Assembly (NCBI RefSeq): GCF_000716605.1 | Contig: NZ_JNXE01000001.1 | Location: 640,416-704,415, forward strand | DNA from: Streptomyces sp. NRRL F-525 | Lineage (GTDB): Bacteria > Actinomycetota > Actinomycetes > Streptomycetales > Streptomycetaceae | Length of the DNA: 64,000 nucleotides | Direction: 5' to 3' | Shown here: piece after piece, positions 42,801-55,213 of the stretch | Position numbering within the stretch: the stretch's first letter is position 1 | Layout: every line of letters starts with the position of its first letter | Program-made: the position numbers and the translations under genes | Notes under the pieces: model-generated | Database searches by the model: none | Told to the model about the DNA's origin: nothing | The model's input: only the letters and a program-made list of their open reading frames with translations

Positions 42801-45800
42801 TGGAGGAGGTCGGGGTCGGGGACAGCTTCTTCGCGCTGGGCGGCGACTCGATCACGGCGATGCTGCTGGTGTCGCGTTCTCGCCGCGAGGGCCTGGTCGT
42901 CGGCGCCCGCCAGGTGCACGAGTTGCGGACACCGGCGCAACTGGCCGCGGTGGCAACGCCGGTTGACGGCGTGGCGGACGGCGCGCGCTCGGCGGACTCC
43001 GCTGTTGGTGAGGTGCCGCTGACGCAGGTGATGCGTGAGGTGCTGGAGCGGGTTGGTGCCGAGGGCGTTCGCGCGGTCGTGCAGTCGATGGTGGTGGAGG
43101 CGCCGGCGGGGCTGGACGAGGTGGCGCTGCGGGACGCGGTGGCGGTCCTGATGGATCGTCATGATGCGTTGCGAGCGCGGTTGGTGGCCGAGTCCGATGT
43201 GTTGGTGGTGCCCGGGGTGGGTGCGGTGGATGTGTCCGGGCTGGTGGCTCGGGTGAATGTGGTCGGGGTTGATCCGGCTGCGGTGGTGGAGGAGCAAGTC
43301 GAGGCGGCGGTGGGGCGGTTGGATCCTGCGGCCGGGGTGATGGTTCAGGTGGTGTGGCTGGACGCGGGGCCGGATGTGCCGGGCCGGCTGGTCGTGGTGG
43401 CCAACCACCTGGTCGTCGACGCGGTGTCCTGGCAGGTGCTCCTGCCGGATCTGTGGTCCGCGTATGAGGCCAGCGTCGAGGGACGTGCCGTGGAGTTGGA
43501 TCCGGTTCCGGTGTCGTTCCGGGCGTGGGCGCGGGAGTTGGCGGTGGAGGCCGGTCGTCCGGAGCGGGTGGCCGAACTAGCGGCGTGGCAGGCGGTGTTG
43601 GACGGTCCGCAGGCGTTGCTCACGGATGTGCCGCTGGATCCGCTGGTGGATGTGGGTGAGACGGTTCGGGAGGTGGCGGTTTCCGTTCCGGCAGACGTGA
43701 CGTCCGCGCTGTTGGCGGCGGTGCCGTCGGCGTTCCATGCCGGTGTGGACGAGGTGCTGTTGGCCGGTCTGGCGGGGGCGGTTGGTGAGTGGGCCGCCGG
43801 TGTGGACGGCGGGTTCGTGGTGGATGTCGAGGGGCACGGCCGGGTGTCGCTGTCCGAGGGGACGGATCTGTCCCGGACGGTGGGGTGGTTCACCGCCTCG
43901 CATCCGGTGCGGCTGGCTGCCGACGCGGGTGCCGATGGTGGTGTGTCGGTGCTCGGGGTGAAGGAGCGGGTGCGGGCGGTGCCCGGGGACGGGCTCGGCT
44001 ACGGGCTGTTGCGGTACGTCAATCCGGAGACGGCTGGGGAGTTGGCGGGGTTCCCGTCGGCTCAGGTCGGCTTCAACTACCTCGGGCGTGTGGGGACCGG
44101 CTTCGGGGCCGGGAGCGCGCCCGATGCCCCCGTGATGCACGCCCTGGAACTGCTCTGCTCGGTACGGGAGTTGGCGGACGGTCCGGTGCTGGAGCTGCGG
44201 TTGGCTTACCCGGAGCGGTTGTTGGGGGCTGAGCGGGCGCGAGGGCTGGTGGAGGCGTGGGCGGGCACGCTTGCCGGCCTGGTCGCGGATGTCCGGGCGG
44301 GGGCGGGCGGCTACTCGCCGTCGGATTTCCCGCTGGTGGCGTTGGACCAGGCTGGGGTGGAGGAGGTCGAGGCGGCGGTTCCGGGGCTGGTGGACGTTCT
44401 TCCGGTCGCTCCGCTTCAGGAGGGTCTGCTGTTCCACTCCCTCTTCGACGAAGACGGTGTGGATGTCTATGTCGAGCAGTTGGTGTTGACGCTCAACGGT
44501 GAGGTGGACGCGGGTCGGTTGCGGGCGTCGTGGCAGGCGTTGGTTGATCGGCATGCGGCGTTGCGGGCCGGGTTCGTTCAGGTCCGGGGTGCTGACGGTC
44601 CTGTTCAGGTGGTGGTTGACCGAGCCGAACTGCCGTGGCGCGAGGTCGACTTGAGGGGTCTGGGTGAGGATGCCGCGGATCGGGTGGGTGCTGAGGAGCG
44701 GTCGGCGCGGTTCGATCTAGCGGCGCCTCCGTTGCTGCGGGTGGCGTTGGTGCGCGTTGGTCACCGTCGCTATCAGATGGTGGTGACGCTTCATCACCTG
44801 CTGCTGGATGGTTGGTCGCTCCCGTTGGTGATGCGGGAGTTGTGGGCGATCTACGCGGCCGGTGGCCGGGCGGGTGGCCTTGGTGTGCCGGTGTCGTCGC
44901 GGCCGTACTGGGCGTGGTTGGCCGGTCGGGATACGTCGGCGGCGTTGGAGGCCTGGCAGGACGAGTTGGCGCCGGTTGAGGAACCGACGCTCGTCGCGCC
45001 CACCGAGCCGAGTGCGACGGCGTCCGTCGTCCTGGACCGGGTGACGGATCGCGCGAGTGTCGAACTGGTGCGTGACCTGGACCGAGTCGCCCGTGGTGCC
45101 GGCGTGACGCTCAACACCGTGGTGCAGCTGGCCTGGGGGATGGTGCTGGGGCAGTTGACGGGTCGTCGTGAGGTGGTCTTCGGGGCGACGGTGGCCGGTC
45201 GTCCGGCGGAGCTTCCGGGGATGGAGGCGATGCTCGGCCTGTTCATCAACACCCTGCCGGTACGCGTTGACCTGGACGCGGCTCATTCGGTGCGCGAGGC
45301 CCTTCAGGCGCTTCAGGCACGGCAGTCGGCGTTGCTCGACCACCAGCATGTCGGCCTGAGCGAGGTGCAGCGGGCCGCCGGTCCCGGCGCGACCTTCGAC
45401 ACTCTGCTGGCCTTTGAGAACTACCCGGGTGACCTGGACGCCCAGCCCCTCGGCGACGGTCTCACCGTCACGTCCACCGAGCTCCGCGAGTCGACCAACT
45501 TCGCGCTGGCGCTGGGGGTTACCCCGGACGACGGCCTCGCGATCCGCCTCGACTACCGCGCCGACGTGTTCAGGCGCCGGAGCGCGCTGCGGATGGCTCG
45601 GCGCCTGGTTCGGGTGCTGGAGCAGATGGCGGCCGATCCGCGACTGCGGCTCAGCGAGATCGAGTTGCTGGACGAGTCCGAGCGGGCCGCGGTGGTGGAG
45701 GGGTGGAACGCCACCGCGCGGGATGTGGACGCGTCGACGGTGGTGGAGCGGTTCCGTGGGTGGACGGTGCGGACGCCGGACGCGCCGGCGCTGTGGTTCC

Positions 45801-48800
45801 GGCAACAGGCTTTGTCCTACGGCGAGTTGGATGCGCGGTCGGATGCGCTGGCTCGTGGCTTGGTCGCCCGTGGTGTGGGGCGAGAGTCGCGGGTGGGGCT
45901 GTGCTTGCCGCGTGGAGCCGAGATGGTCGTGGCGCTGCTGGCGGTGTGGAAGGCCGGTGGGGCGTACGTCCCGTTGGATCCGGAGTATCCGGCGGAGCGG
46001 CTGGCGTTCATGGTGGCCGACAGCGGTGCCGAGTTGGTGCTGGTGGCGGAGGAGACCGTAGACCGGGTGTCGGCGGACGTAGAGACGTTGCTGCTGGGCG
46101 AGTTGGGGGCCGACTCGGGCGACCTGCCGGAGGTTGTCGGTGGCCAACTGGCCTACGTCATCTATACGTCGGGGTCGACGGGGCGTCCGAAGGGTGTGGC
46201 GGTCGCGCATGCCTCCGTGGCGAATCTGGCGTCGGCCATGCGTCCCGTTCTCGGTGCGGACCTCGGCGTGACGGCGTTGCAGTTCGCGTCGTTCAGCTTC
46301 GACGCGGCGGTGCTGGATGTGGCGGTCACGTTGGCAGCCGGGGGCGCGTTGGCGATTGCCTCGGCAAGTGAGCGGCAGGACACGTCCGGGTTGGCGGCCA
46401 TGGTCGAGGCGGCCGGGGTCGAGGTGGCGAGTGTGGTGCCGTCGTTGCTGGGGGTGCTGGAGCCGGATTCGGTTGCGGGGGTGGGGAATTGGGTGCTGGG
46501 CGCGGAACGGCTTGAGGCCGGTCTGGCGGCGAAGTGGCGTGCGGGTGCCCGGGTTTGGAACACCTATGGCCCGACGGAGGCGACCGTCATCACCACCGCC
46601 GTCCTGTTGGAGGAGGGCATCACCGGTGAGGACGCGCCGCCGGCGATCGGCCGTCCGCTGCCCAATGTGCGTACGTACGTCCTGGACGCGTTCCTCCGGC
46701 CCGTGCCCGAGGGCGTCACGGGTGACCTCTACGTTGCCGGATCCGGCCTGGCTCGCGGTTATATCAACCGGTCTGACCTGACGGCGGAGCGGTTTGTGGC
46801 CTGCCCGTTCGGTGATGGCGAGCGGGTGTATCGGACGGGGGACCTGGCTCGCTGGACCGCCGACGGGCAGCTGGAGTTCGTTGGGCGTGCGGATGCACAG
46901 GTGAAGATCCGCGGGTTCCGGGTCGAACTCGGCGAGGTCGAGACTGTGTTGGCCGCCCATCCGCAGGTTGGGCGGGCCGTGGTGGTGGCTCTTGATGGTC
47001 GGCTGGTCGGGTATGTCCTCGGTGACGTGGAGGCCGAGGCGCTGCGGGAGTTCGCCGCCACGCGGCTGCCGGAGTACATGGTTCCGTCGGCCGTCGTCGT
47101 CCTCGATGCGTTCCCGCTGACCGTCAACGGGAAGATCGACCGGGCCGCCCTGCCTGCCCTCGACCTTGCGTCCGCCGATACGCGCGCTCCGTCGACCGAG
47201 GCCGAGGAGGCGTTCTGCGCCTTGTTCGGCGAGGTGTTGGGGCTGGAGGGGGTCGGGGTCGGGGACAGCTTCTTCGCGCTGGGTGGCGACTCGATCATGT
47301 CGATGCAGCTCGCGTCCCGGGCCCGTGCGGCGGGTTGGACTGTGTCGCCCCGGCAGATCTTCGAGGAGAAGACGCCCGAGCGGCTGGCGCAGGTGGCCGT
47401 TGCCTCCTCCGGCACGGGCAGCGTACGGCGCTCGGACACCGGTGTCGGTGAGGTGCCGTTGACCCCGGTGATGCGGGAACTGCTGGATCGGGTCGGCCCT
47501 GAGCGGGCCGGCCGGATCGTCCAGCCGGGTGTGCTGACGGTGCCCCCGGGGCTGGATCGCGAGGTGCTTGTTGCGGCCGTGCGCGCGGTGATGAACCGTC
47601 ATGAGGTGTTGCGGGCGCGGCTGGTGGCGGAGTCCGGGGTGTTGGTGGTGCCGGAAAACCCCGCGGTGCCGGTTGACGAGCTGGTGGCTCGGGTGGATGT
47701 GGTCGGGGTTGATCCGGCTTCGGTGGTGGAGGAGCAAGTCGAGGCGGCGGTAGGGCGGTTGGATCCTGCGGCCGGGGTGATGGTTCAGGTGGTGTGGCTG
47801 GACGCGGGGCCGGATGTGCCGGGCCGACTGGTCGTGGTGGCCAACCACCTGGTCGTAGACACCGTCTCGTGGCAGATTCTGCTGCCCGATCTTGAGCGGG
47901 CCCTCACGATGCTCGTTGAGGGACGCGCCGTGGAGTTGGATGCGGTTCCGGTGTCGTTCGGGGCGTGGGCGCGGGAGTTGGCGGTGGAGGCGGGTCGGCC
48001 TGAGCGGGTGGCCGAGTTGGCGGCGTGGCGGGCGGTGGTGGACGGTCCGCAGGTGTCGCTCACCGACGCACCGTTGAATCCGCTGGTGGATGTGGGCGCG
48101 TCGGTTCGGGAGGTGGCGGTTTCCGTTTCGGCGGAGGTGACGTCTGCGCTGTTGACGGTGGTGCCGTCGGCGTTCCACGTCGGGGTGGACGAGGTGTTGC
48201 TGGCTGGTCTTGCGGGGGCGGTTGGTGAGTGGGCCGGTGTGGGCGGCGGGTTCCTGGTGGATGTTGAGGGGCATGGCCGCGAGCCGTTGTCGGGCGTCCC
48301 TGATCTGTCGCGGACGGTGGGGTGGTTCACGTCTTCGCGTCCGGTGAGGTTGAGCGCGGGCGTGGGCGCCGATGGCGGTGGTGGTGTGTCGGTGCTCGGG
48401 GTGAAGGAGCAGGTGCGGGCGGTGCCCGGGGACGGCCTCGGCTACGGGCTGTTGCGGTACGTCAATCCGGACACGGCTGAGGAGTTGGCGGGGCTGCCGT
48501 CGGCGCAGGTCGGCTTCAACTACCTCGGGCGCGTGGGCTCTGCTGAGGGTTTCGGTGCCGGGGGCACGTCCGATGCCCCGGTGATGCATGCGGTGGAACT
48601 GCTCTGCTCGGTAAGGGAGTTGGCGGACGGCCCGGTGCTGGAGCTGCGGTTGGCGTACGCGGAACGGCTCTTGAGCGCTGACCGGGCGCGGGAGTTGGTC
48701 GAGGCGTGGGTTGATGCGCTGACGGGTCTGGTCGCGGATGTTCGGGCGGGGGCGGGTGGTCACTCGCCGTCGGACTTCCCCTTGGTGGCGCTGGAACAGG

Positions 48801-51800
48801 CCGGGGTGGAGGAGATCGAGGCGGCGGTTCCGGGGCTGGTGGACGCTCTTCCCGTCGCTCCGCTTCAGGAGGGCCTGCTGTTCCACTCCCTGTTTGACCA
48901 AGACGGTGTGGATGTCTATGTCGAGCAGTTTGTTCTGGCGCTCGACGGTGAGGTGGACGGGGGCCGGTTGCGGGCGTCGTGGCAGGCGTTGGTTGATCGG
49001 CATGCGGCGTTGCGAGCCGGGTTCGTGCAGATCGGGGGCGCGGCGGGACCCGTACAGGTGGTGGTTGACCGAGTCGAACTGCCGTGGCGCGAGGTCGACT
49101 TGACGGACTTGGGCGAGGACGCCGCGGATCAGGTGGGTGTTGAGGAGCGGTCGGCGCGGTTCGATCTCGCGGCGCCTCCGTTGCTGCGGGTGGCGTTGGT
49201 GCGCGTCGGCCATCGCCGTTTCCAGATGGTGGTGACGCTCCATCACCTTCTCCTCGATGGTTGGTCGCTTCCCCTGGTGATGCGGGAGTTGTGGGCGATC
49301 TATGCAGCCGGCGGCCGGGCGGGTGGGCTCGGTGCGCCCGTGTCGTCGCGGCCGTACTGGGCATGGTTGGCCGGTCGGGATACGTCGGCGGCGCTGGAGG
49401 CCTGGCGGGACGAGTTGGCGCCGGTCGAGGAACCGACGCTCGTCGCGCCCACTGTCGCCGGGACGGACGCCGTGTTGGCCCGGTCGCTGACGGTCGAGGC
49501 GCGGGAGGGGCTGGTCGAGGGTCTGGAGCGGGTTGCCCGTGGTGCAGGCGTGACGCTCAACACCGTGGTGCAGCTGGCCTGGGGGCTCGTGCTCGGGCAG
49601 TTGACCGGGCGTCGTGAGGTGGTCTTCGGGGCGACGGTGGCCGGTCGTCCGGCGGAGCTTCCGGGGATGGAGGCGATGCTCGGTCTGTTCATCAACACCT
49701 TGCCGGTACGCGTCGACCTGGATGGGGCCCGGTCGGTGGGCGAGGCGCTTGAGGCGCTTCAGGCACGGCAGTCGGCGTTGCTCGACCACCAGCATGTCGG
49801 CCTGAGCGAGGTGCAGCGGGCCGCCGGCCCCGGCGCGACCTTCGACACCCTGCTGGCCTTCGAGAACTACCCGGGCGATCCGGCGGCGCAGCCGGCAGCG
49901 GCGGGCCTGACGATCTCAGGCGTCGCGTCGCGCGAGTCGACGAGCTTCGCGCTGGCGCTGGGCGTCAGGCCCGAGGAAGGGCTGACGCTACGGCTGGACT
50001 ATCGCCCGGACGCCTTCGCCGGCGGCGCGGCCCGGACCCTGATCGATCGCATGGTGCGCGCGTTGGAACGGATCGCGGCGGACCCGGCGGCCCGGCTCGC
50101 CGAGCTTGAGCTGCTGGACGAGTCCGAGCGGGTCGCGGTGGTGGAGGAGTGGAACGCCACCGCCCGGCCGACGGAGCCCGGCACGGTCCTGGAGCGGTTC
50201 CGACGATGGGCCGTGGAAACTCCGCATGCGACGGCGGTGCGGTCCGGCGAACAGTCGCTGTCCTACGCGGAGTTGGACGCGCGCTCCGACGCTCTCGCCC
50301 GGGGTTTGGTGGCGCGGGGTGTGGGGCGTGAGTCCCGGGTGGGGCTGTGCCTGCCGCGCGGAACGGAGATGGTGACCGCGGTCCTGGCGGTGTGGAAGGC
50401 CGGTGGCGCGTACGTCCCGCTGGACCCGGATTACCCGTCCGAGCGGCTGGAGTTCATGGTCGGGGACAGTGACGCCGAGCTGGTCCTGGTCGCGGAGGAG
50501 ACAGCGGACCGGCTGTCGGCCGGGGTGGACACCGTCCTGCCCGCGGAACTGGAGACCGAGTTCGGCGAGGGGCCGGACAGCGCCGTGGATCCGGGCCAAC
50601 TGGCCTACGTCATCTATACGTCGGGGTCGACGGGGCGCCCGAAGGGTGTGGCGGTGGAGCACGCCTCCGTGGCCAACCTTGCCTCGGCGATGGGTCCCGT
50701 TCTCTCGTTCAGTTTCGATGCGGCGGTGCTGGATGTGGCGGTGACGTTGGCGGCGGGGGGCACGTTGGCGATCGCCTCGTCCGAGGAGCGGCAGGACGGT
50801 GCTGCCCTCGCCGCGATGATCGACTTCAACGGCGTCGACAGCGCGAGTGTGGTGGGTGCGGAGCGGCTGGAGGCTGGTCTCGCGGCCCGGTGGCGTGCGG
50901 GCGCCCGGGTGTGGAACACGTACGGGCCCACCGAGGCGACCGTCATCACCACCGCCGTTCTGCTGGACGAGGGCATCACGGGTGAGGATGCTCCGCCCGC
51001 GATCGGCCGCCCGCTGCCCAACGTCCGTACGTACGTGTTGGATGCGTTTCTGCGGCCTGTTCCGGTGGGTGTGGCGGGGGAGTTGTACATCGCGGGAGAC
51101 GGTCTGGCCCGCGGCTACATCGGCCGCTCCGACCTGACAGCGGAGCGGTTCGTGGCCTGTCCTTTCGGTGACGGCACGGGGCGGATGTATCGCACCGGCG
51201 ACTTGGCACGCTGGACTTCGGGCGGGCAGTTGGAGTTCGTGGGGCGTGCGGACGCGCAGGTGAAGATCCGCGGGTTCCGGGTCGAACTCGGCGAGGTCGA
51301 GGCGGTGTTGGCCGCACACGCACAGGTTGAGCGCGCTGTGGTGGTCGCACGTGAAGGTCGGCTGATCGGATACGTCGTCGGGGGTGCGGACGCCGAGGCG
51401 CTGCGGGCCTTCGCCGCTACCCGGCTGCCGGAGTACATGGTCCCGTCGGCAGTCGTCGTACTCGACACGTTCCCGCTCACCGTCAACGGCAAGATCGACC
51501 GGTCCGCGCTGCCCGAGCCCGACCTCGCGTCTGTTGCCACCCGTGTGCCTGCGACGCCCGCCGAGGAGGCGTTCTGCGCTCTGTTCGCCCAGGTGTTGGG
51601 CCTGGTGGAGGTCGGGGTCGGGGACGGGTTCTTCGAGTTGGGCGGCGATTCGATCATGTCGATGCAGCTCGCGTCGCGTGCTCGTCGTTCGGGTTGGGTG
51701 GTGACGCCTCGCCAGATCTTCGAGGAGAAGACCCCGGAGCGGCTGGCGTTGGTGGCGGCCGTGACCGAGGACGCGTCCGCGGTCGCCGGGGACACGGGTG

Positions 51801-54800
51801 TCGGTGAGGTGCCGTTGACCCCGGTGATGCGCGAACTGCTGGACCGGGTCGGCCCCGAGGCCGTAGGGCAGATCGTCCAGCCAGGGGTCATGGCGGCGCC
51901 GGCGGGACTGGACCTTGAGGTGCTTGTCGCCGCCGTGCGCGCGGTGATCGACCGTCATGAGGTGTTGCGGGCTCAATTGGCGCTGGAGTCCGGGGTGTTG
52001 GTGGTGCCCGAGGCGAGCGCGATGGATGTGGCCGGGCTGGTGGCTCGGGTGGATGTGGCCGGGGGTGATCCGGCTGCCGTAGTAGGGGAGCAAGTCGGGG
52101 CGGCGGTGGGGCGGTTGGATCCTGCGGCCGGGGTGATGGTTCAGGTGGTGTGGCTGGATGCGGGGCCGGATGTGCCGGGCCGACTGGTCGTGGTGGCCAA
52201 CCACCTTGTCGTAGACACCGTCTCGTGGCAGATCCTGCTGCCTGACCTGGAGCAGGCGAGCAAGGCGTTGGCTGAGGGACGGCCCGTGGAGCTGGAGTCC
52301 GTCCCGGTGTCGTTCCGGGCGTGGGCGCGGGAGTTGGCGGTGGAGGCCGGCCGTCCGGAGCGGGTGGCCGAGTTGGCGGCGTGGCGGGCGGTGGTGGACG
52401 GTCCGCAGATGTCGCTCACGGACGCGCCGTTGAATCCGCTGGTGGATGTGGGCGCGACGGTTCGCGAGGCGGCGGTGACCGTCCCAGTGGAGGTGACGTC
52501 TGCGCTGTTGGCGGCGGTGCCGTCGGCGTTCCATGCCGGGGTGGACGAGGTGCTGTTGGCCGGTCTGGCTGGGGCGGTTGGTGAATGGGCCGTGGGCGTG
52601 GGCGAGTTCCTGGTGGATGTCGAGGGGCATGGCCGTGAGCCGTTGACGGGCATCCCTGATCTGTCGCGGACGGTGGGGTGGTTCACGTCCTCGCGTCCGG
52701 TGCGGTTGAGCGCTGGCGGCGGTGTCGGCGCCGATGGTGGTCTGTCGGTGCTCGGCGTGAAGGAACAGGTGCGGGCGGTGCCGGGGGACGGGCTCGGCTA
52801 CGGGTTGCTGCGCTGGTTGAACCCGGAGACGGCCGGGGAGTTGGCGGGGCTGCCGTCGGCGCAGATCGGCTTCAACTACCTCGGTCGCGTGGGGACCGGC
52901 GAGGGTTTCGGGGCGGGAGGTGCGCCGGAGGCCGCGGTGATGCACGCGATCGAACTGCTCGGATCGGTACGGGAGTTGGCGGACGGCCCCGTGCTGGAGC
53001 TGCGGTTGGCGTACCCGGAACGGTTGCTGGAGGCCGACCGGGCACGCGCACTGCTGGAGGCATGGGCGGAGGCGCTGTCAGGACTGGTGGAGCAGGTCCG
53101 CGACGGGGCCGGCGGCCACAGCCCCTCTGACTTCCCGTTGGTTTCCCTGTCTCAGGGAGGTGTGGAGGAGCTGGAGTCGGCGGTGCCCGCGCTGGAGGAC
53201 GTGTGGCCGTTGTCTCCGCTTCAGGAGGGGCTGCTCTTCCACTCGTCGTTCGATGACGAGGGCGGGGCGGATGTGTACGCGGGTCAGCGTGCCCTTGCTC
53301 TGGACGGGCTTTTGGATGTCGGTCGGTTGCGGGCGTCGTGGGATGTGGTGGTGGGGCGGCATGCGATTTTGCGTGCGGGGTTCCATCGACTGGCCTCGGG
53401 TGAGGCGGTTCAGGCTGTCGCGCGGGAGGTGGAACTGCCGTGGCGCGAGGCCGACTTGAGCGGTCTGGCGGAGGTTGATGCGGAGGTTGCGGCGGCTCGG
53501 TTGTCCGGGGAGGAGTTGTCGGTCGGCTTTGATCTCGGGCGGGGTCCGCTGCTGCGGTTGCTGCTGCTTCGACTTGGCGAGCGGCGTCACCGTCTAGTAC
53601 TGACGACCCATCACATCGTCCTCGACGGCTGGTCGTTGCCGATTCTGCTGAACGAACTGCAGACGGTGTACCGGGCGGGCGGCGGCGCCCAGGCGCTGCC
53701 CGCGGTGCGGTCGTACCGGGATTACCTGTCGTGGCTCAGCCGACAGGACCGGGACGCGGCGAGGGCTGCCTGGCGGGAGGAGTTGGCGGGTGCGGAGGAA
53801 CCGACGCTGGTCGCTCCGGTCGATCAGGCCCGACTGCCGATGCGGCCCGAGGCGGTACGTGTCGAGTGCGGCGCCGAACTGACCCAGGCGCTGAACGACG
53901 TGGCCCGCCGAGGCGGCGTGACGATGGCGACGGTGGTGCAGGGCGCTTGGGCTCTGGTGCTGGCTCGGCTTGCGGGGCGGCGGGATGTGGTGTTCGGGAC
54001 GACGGTTGCTGGGCGGCCGGCGGATCTGCCGGGTGCGGAGTCGCTGATCGGGCTGTTCATCAACACGCTTCCGGTGCGAGTCGAGACGGATGGCAGGGAG
54101 TCCGTACTCGAGATGCTGGACCGGCTGCAGCGCCGCCAACTCGGCGTGATGGGTCACCAGCATCTCGGGCTGGCGGAGATCAAGCAGGTCGCCGGACCGG
54201 GAGCGGAGTTCGACACGCTCGTCGTCTACGAGAACTATCCGCGGTCCGCCGAGGCGCTGCCGGACGACCCCGACGCCCTTGTCATTTGGCCGGGTGGCCG
54301 GACGCGGGACGCCAGTCACTATCCGTTGGGGTTGATCGTCGCGCCGGGTGAGCGGATGGAGTTGCAGCTGGATCATCGGCCGGATCTGTTCGACCGGGCG
54401 CGGGCGGATGAGGTGTTGGCGGCGCTGGTGCGGGTGTTGGAGCAGTTCGCGGCGGATCCGGAGATGCCTCTGGGCCGTGTCGGGTTGCTGGACGCCGAAC
54501 GGCTGGACCGTCTGACGCGGGACTGGCAGGACGTCTCTGCTGAGGTACCGATGGGGACGTTGCCGGAGCTGCTCGCGGAGCAGGTGCGGCGGACGCCGGA
54601 CGCGTCGGCTCTTGAGTCGGGTGAACGCAGGCTGAGCTATGTGGAGTTGGAGGCTGAGGCGGGTCGGCTGGCGCGGTATCTGATTGCTGCGGGTGTGGGT
54701 CCGGAGCGGCGGGTCGCGGTGGTGGCCGAGCGGTCGGTGGGCACGGTGGTGGCGCTGCTGGCCGTCTCGATGGCGGGCGGGGCCTTCGTACCGTTGGACC

Positions 54801-55213
54801 CCGGTCATCCCGCCGAGCGTCTGGCCTTGGTGCTGGCGGATGCGGATCCGGTCGTGGTGCTGTGCACGAAGTCGGGCCGTGCCGTGTTGCCTGAGGCCGA
54901 CCTGCGCCGGGCGATCGCCTTGGACGATCCGGAGGCGGCCGCCGCTGTGGCTGGTCATGCGCCGGGTCGGATCGAGGACGCGGAGCGCATCGCGCCGTTG
55001 AGGGTGGCGAATGCGGCGTATGTGATCCACACCTCGGGTTCAACTGGTCGGCCCAAGGGGGTCGTTGTCTCGCACGCAGGGTTGGCGAACCTGGCGTGGG
55101 CGCAGATCGACCGGTTCGCGGTGCACGGCGACGCATGTGACGGTTCCGCCTGGGGTGTTGGCGGTGGAGGAGGTGCTGCCGTCGTGGTTGGAGACGTTGG
55201 TGGTGGCGGGTGA
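39890..55213 (+). CDS. Non-ribosomal peptide synthetase, modules 1-3 and the start of module 4 (frame breaks in A4)
   Basis: The open frame codes 5107 residues. The order is: starter-type C1 (39890-41270; motif NHLLLDG at Asn144), A1 (41280-42710), T1 (Ser987 in GGDSITA), E1 (43000-44310); C2 (44310-45720), A2 (45720-47150), T2 (Ser2468), E2 (47440-48760); C3 (48760-50160), A3 (50180-51510), T3 (Ser3921), E3 (51780-53110); C4 (53120-54560) and the first half of A4 (54560-55130). C domains activate peptide bonds, A domains load amino acids, T domains carry them, and E domains turn L into D. C2-C4 keep HHxxxDG. E1-E3 have NHLVVDA or NHLVVDT with EGHGR and TVGWFT intact. A3 is shortened. After A4 core motif [10 protein letters not shown] the frame is lost at about 55130 and the last 28 residues are not domain-like. 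There is no thioesterase and no MbtH gene in view. Confidence 0.88.
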   Translation: MSERTGGSFSLSDSQEGIWHAQRLGGPHALYTVGQAVEITGALDVPAFEAALRRTAEETEILGMRFTEDTDGGARERAVPHAARRWSLRIEEPAGDAAGDPRAWMETRMREELAGVEDPRGEQLFSFVLFRLYSHRYCWFQGYNHLLLDGYACTLMARRVAEVYSALVGGGPHPQVEFVSLSKALAEEASYRNSTEFTDGRRYLHDRFSDRPELAEVPRLSGVSGFLQDTDAGAVLRETGSLAPAATDALRAAADSVGLRTSRLLAAATGAFVSGMAGSAEALLSLPVTGRVSETDLRARVTRANMLPLRFPVPAGASLLDLARTADGAVAELLRHQRYRGERLRRELGWPEGDRWHFGPYLNILPRTGELAFGDCRGVARDVSTRLVEDFGVLIDRTGSKIEITVEANAALYDRAWVRAVQRSLVGFVARAVEDPTAPLRRIGVMGDDERALVISGWGGAARGVDASTVVERFRGWAARTPEAAALWFRQQALSYGELDARSDALARGLIARGVGRESRVGLCLPRGAEMVVAMLAVWKAGGAYVPLDPEYPAERLGFMVADSGVELVLVAEETVDRLSADVETVLLGELGTGSGVLPEVVGGQLAYVIYTSGSTGRPKGVAVAHASVVNLASAMGPVLGVKSGVTALQFASFSFDAAVLDVAVTLAAGGTLAIASSEERQDPAALAAMVEAAGVVTASVVPSLLGALEPKSVAGVGNWVLGAERLEAGLAARWRAGARVWNTYGPTEATVITTAVLLDEGITGEDAPPAIGRPLPNIRTYVLDAFLRPVPVGVAGELYIAGDGLARGYIGRAGLTAERFVACPFGDGGRMYRSGDLARWTSDGQLEFVGRADAQVKIRGFRVELGEVEAVLAAHPQVGRAVVVVRDGRLVGYVVGNADGEDVREFAATRLPEYMVPSAVVVLDAFPLTVNGKVDRVALPVPEAASGAGRAAASPAEEAFCALFAEVLGLEEVGVGDSFFALGGDSITAMLLVSRSRREGLVVGARQVHELRTPAQLAAVATPVDGVADGARSADSAVGEVPLTQVMREVLERVGAEGVRAVVQSMVVEAPAGLDEVALRDAVAVLMDRHDALRARLVAESDVLVVPGVGAVDVSGLVARVNVVGVDPAAVVEEQVEAAVGRLDPAAGVMVQVVWLDAGPDVPGRLVVVANHLVVDAVSWQVLLPDLWSAYEASVEGRAVELDPVPVSFRAWARELAVEAGRPERVAELAAWQAVLDGPQALLTDVPLDPLVDVGETVREVAVSVPADVTSALLAAVPSAFHAGVDEVLLAGLAGAVGEWAAGVDGGFVVDVEGHGRVSLSEGTDLSRTVGWFTASHPVRLAADAGADGGVSVLGVKERVRAVPGDGLGYGLLRYVNPETAGELAGFPSAQVGFNYLGRVGTGFGAGSAPDAPVMHALELLCSVRELADGPVLELRLAYPERLLGAERARGLVEAWAGTLAGLVADVRAGAGGYSPSDFPLVALDQAGVEEVEAAVPGLVDVLPVAPLQEGLLFHSLFDEDGVDVYVEQLVLTLNGEVDAGRLRASWQALVDRHAALRAGFVQVRGADGPVQVVVDRAELPWREVDLRGLGEDAADRVGAEERSARFDLAAPPLLRVALVRVGHRRYQMVVTLHHLLLDGWSLPLVMRELWAIYAAGGRAGGLGVPVSSRPYWAWLAGRDTSAALEAWQDELAPVEEPTLVAPTEPSATASVVLDRVTDRASVELVRDLDRVARGAGVTLNTVVQLAWGMVLGQLTGRREVVFGATVAGRPAELPGMEAMLGLFINTLPVRVDLDAAHSVREALQALQARQSALLDHQHVGLSEVQRAAGPGATFDTLLAFENYPGDLDAQPLGDGLTVTSTELRESTNFALALGVTPDDGLAIRLDYRADVFRRRSALRMARRLVRVLEQMAADPRLRLSEIELLDESERAAVVEGWNATARDVDASTVVERFRGWTVRTPDAPALWFRQQALSYGELDARSDALARGLVARGVGRESRVGLCLPRGAEMVVALLAVWKAGGAYVPLDPEYPAERLAFMVADSGAELVLVAEETVDRVSADVETLLLGELGADSGDLPEVVGGQLAYVIYTSGSTGRPKGVAVAHASVANLASAMRPVLGADLGVTALQFASFSFDAAVLDVAVTLAAGGALAIASASERQDTSGLAAMVEAAGVEVASVVPSLLGVLEPDSVAGVGNWVLGAERLEAGLAAKWRAGARVWNTYGPTEATVITTAVLLEEGITGEDAPPAIGRPLPNVRTYVLDAFLRPVPEGVTGDLYVAGSGLARGYINRSDLTAERFVACPFGDGERVYRTGDLARWTADGQLEFVGRADAQVKIRGFRVELGEVETVLAAHPQVGRAVVVALDGRLVGYVLGDVEAEALREFAATRLPEYMVPSAVVVLDAFPLTVNGKIDRAALPALDLASADTRAPSTEAEEAFCALFGEVLGLEGVGVGDSFFALGGDSIMSMQLASRARAAGWTVSPRQIFEEKTPERLAQVAVASSGTGSVRRSDTGVGEVPLTPVMRELLDRVGPERAGRIVQPGVLTVPPGLDREVLVAAVRAVMNRHEVLRARLVAESGVLVVPENPAVPVDELVARVDVVGVDPASVVEEQVEAAVGRLDPAAGVMVQVVWLDAGPDVPGRLVVVANHLVVDTVSWQILLPDLERALTMLVEGRAVELDAVPVSFGAWARELAVEAGRPERVAELAAWRAVVDGPQVSLTDAPLNPLVDVGASVREVAVSVSAEVTSALLTVVPSAFHVGVDEVLLAGLAGAVGEWAGVGGGFLVDVEGHGREPLSGVPDLSRTVGWFTSSRPVRLSAGVGADGGGGVSVLGVKEQVRAVPGDGLGYGLLRYVNPDTAEELAGLPSAQVGFNYLGRVGSAEGFGAGGTSDAPVMHAVELLCSVRELADGPVLELRLAYAERLLSADRARELVEAWVDALTGLVADVRAGAGGHSPSDFPLVALEQAGVEEIEAAVPGLVDALPVAPLQEGLLFHSLFDQDGVDVYVEQFVLALDGEVDGGRLRASWQALVDRHAALRAGFVQIGGAAGPVQVVVDRVELPWREVDLTDLGEDAADQVGVEERSARFDLAAPPLLRVALVRVGHRRFQMVVTLHHLLLDGWSLPLVMRELWAIYAAGGRAGGLGAPVSSRPYWAWLAGRDTSAALEAWRDELAPVEEPTLVAPTVAGTDAVLARSLTVEAREGLVEGLERVARGAGVTLNTVVQLAWGLVLGQLTGRREVVFGATVAGRPAELPGMEAMLGLFINTLPVRVDLDGARSVGEALEALQARQSALLDHQHVGLSEVQRAAGPGATFDTLLAFENYPGDPAAQPAAAGLTISGVASRESTSFALALGVRPEEGLTLRLDYRPDAFAGGAARTLIDRMVRALERIAADPAARLAELELLDESERVAVVEEWNATARPTEPGTVLERFRRWAVETPHATAVRSGEQSLSYAELDARSDALARGLVARGVGRESRVGLCLPRGTEMVTAVLAVWKAGGAYVPLDPDYPSERLEFMVGDSDAELVLVAEETADRLSAGVDTVLPAELETEFGEGPDSAVDPGQLAYVIYTSGSTGRPKGVAVEHASVANLASAMGPVLSFSFDAAVLDVAVTLAAGGTLAIASSEERQDGAALAAMIDFNGVDSASVVGAERLEAGLAARWRAGARVWNTYGPTEATVITTAVLLDEGITGEDAPPAIGRPLPNVRTYVLDAFLRPVPVGVAGELYIAGDGLARGYIGRSDLTAERFVACPFGDGTGRMYRTGDLARWTSGGQLEFVGRADAQVKIRGFRVELGEVEAVLAAHAQVERAVVVAREGRLIGYVVGGADAEALRAFAATRLPEYMVPSAVVVLDTFPLTVNGKIDRSALPEPDLASVATRVPATPAEEAFCALFAQVLGLVEVGVGDGFFELGGDSIMSMQLASRARRSGWVVTPRQIFEEKTPERLALVAAVTEDASAVAGDTGVGEVPLTPVMRELLDRVGPEAVGQIVQPGVMAAPAGLDLEVLVAAVRAVIDRHEVLRAQLALESGVLVVPEASAMDVAGLVARVDVAGGDPAAVVGEQVGAAVGRLDPAAGVMVQVVWLDAGPDVPGRLVVVANHLVVDTVSWQILLPDLEQASKALAEGRPVELESVPVSFRAWARELAVEAGRPERVAELAAWRAVVDGPQMSLTDAPLNPLVDVGATVREAAVTVPVEVTSALLAAVPSAFHAGVDEVLLAGLAGAVGEWAVGVGEFLVDVEGHGREPLTGIPDLSRTVGWFTSSRPVRLSAGGGVGADGGLSVLGVKEQVRAVPGDGLGYGLLRWLNPETAGELAGLPSAQIGFNYLGRVGTGEGFGAGGAPEAAVMHAIELLGSVRELADGPVLELRLAYPERLLEADRARALLEAWAEALSGLVEQVRDGAGGHSPSDFPLVSLSQGGVEELESAVPALEDVWPLSPLQEGLLFHSSFDDEGGADVYAGQRALALDGLLDVGRLRASWDVVVGRHAILRAGFHRLASGEAVQAVAREVELPWREADLSGLAEVDAEVAAARLSGEELSVGFDLGRGPLLRLLLLRLGERRHRLVLTTHHIVLDGWSLPILLNELQTVYRAGGGAQALPAVRSYRDYLSWLSRQDRDAARAAWREELAGAEEPTLVAPVDQARLPMRPEAVRVECGAELTQALNDVARRGGVTMATVVQGAWALVLARLAGRRDVVFGTTVAGRPADLPGAESLIGLFINTLPVRVETDGRESVLEMLDRLQRRQLGVMGHQHLGLAEIKQVAGPGAEFDTLVVYENYPRSAEALPDDPDALVIWPGGRTRDASHYPLGLIVAPGERMELQLDHRPDLFDRARADEVLAALVRVLEQFAADPEMPLGRVGLLDAERLDRLTRDWQDVSAEVPMGTLPELLAEQVRRTPDASALESGERRLSYVELEAEAGRLARYLIAAGVGPERRVAVVAERSVGTVVALLAVSMAGGAFVPLDPGHPAERLALVLADADPVVVLCTKSGRAVLPEADLRRAIALDDPEAAAAVAGHAPGRIEDAERIAPLRVANAAYVIHTSGSTGRPKGVVVSHAGLANLAWAQIDRFAVHGDACDGSAWGVGGGGGAAVVVGDVGGGG

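Noticed and set aside
44717..49795. Very long minus-strand open frame (1692 codons) over NRPS modules
   Set aside because: It is rich in Arg, His, Gln and Pro, matches no protein pattern, and repeats with the NRPS modules. It is the usual antisense shadow of high-GC coding DNA; the same goes for 49988-52945 and 57105-61325.
55065..55127. ATG 55065 as a true gene start
   Set aside because: The 21 residues before 55128 are out of frame with the A domain and unlike any NRPS. There is no ribosome binding site; a frameshift explains the frame.
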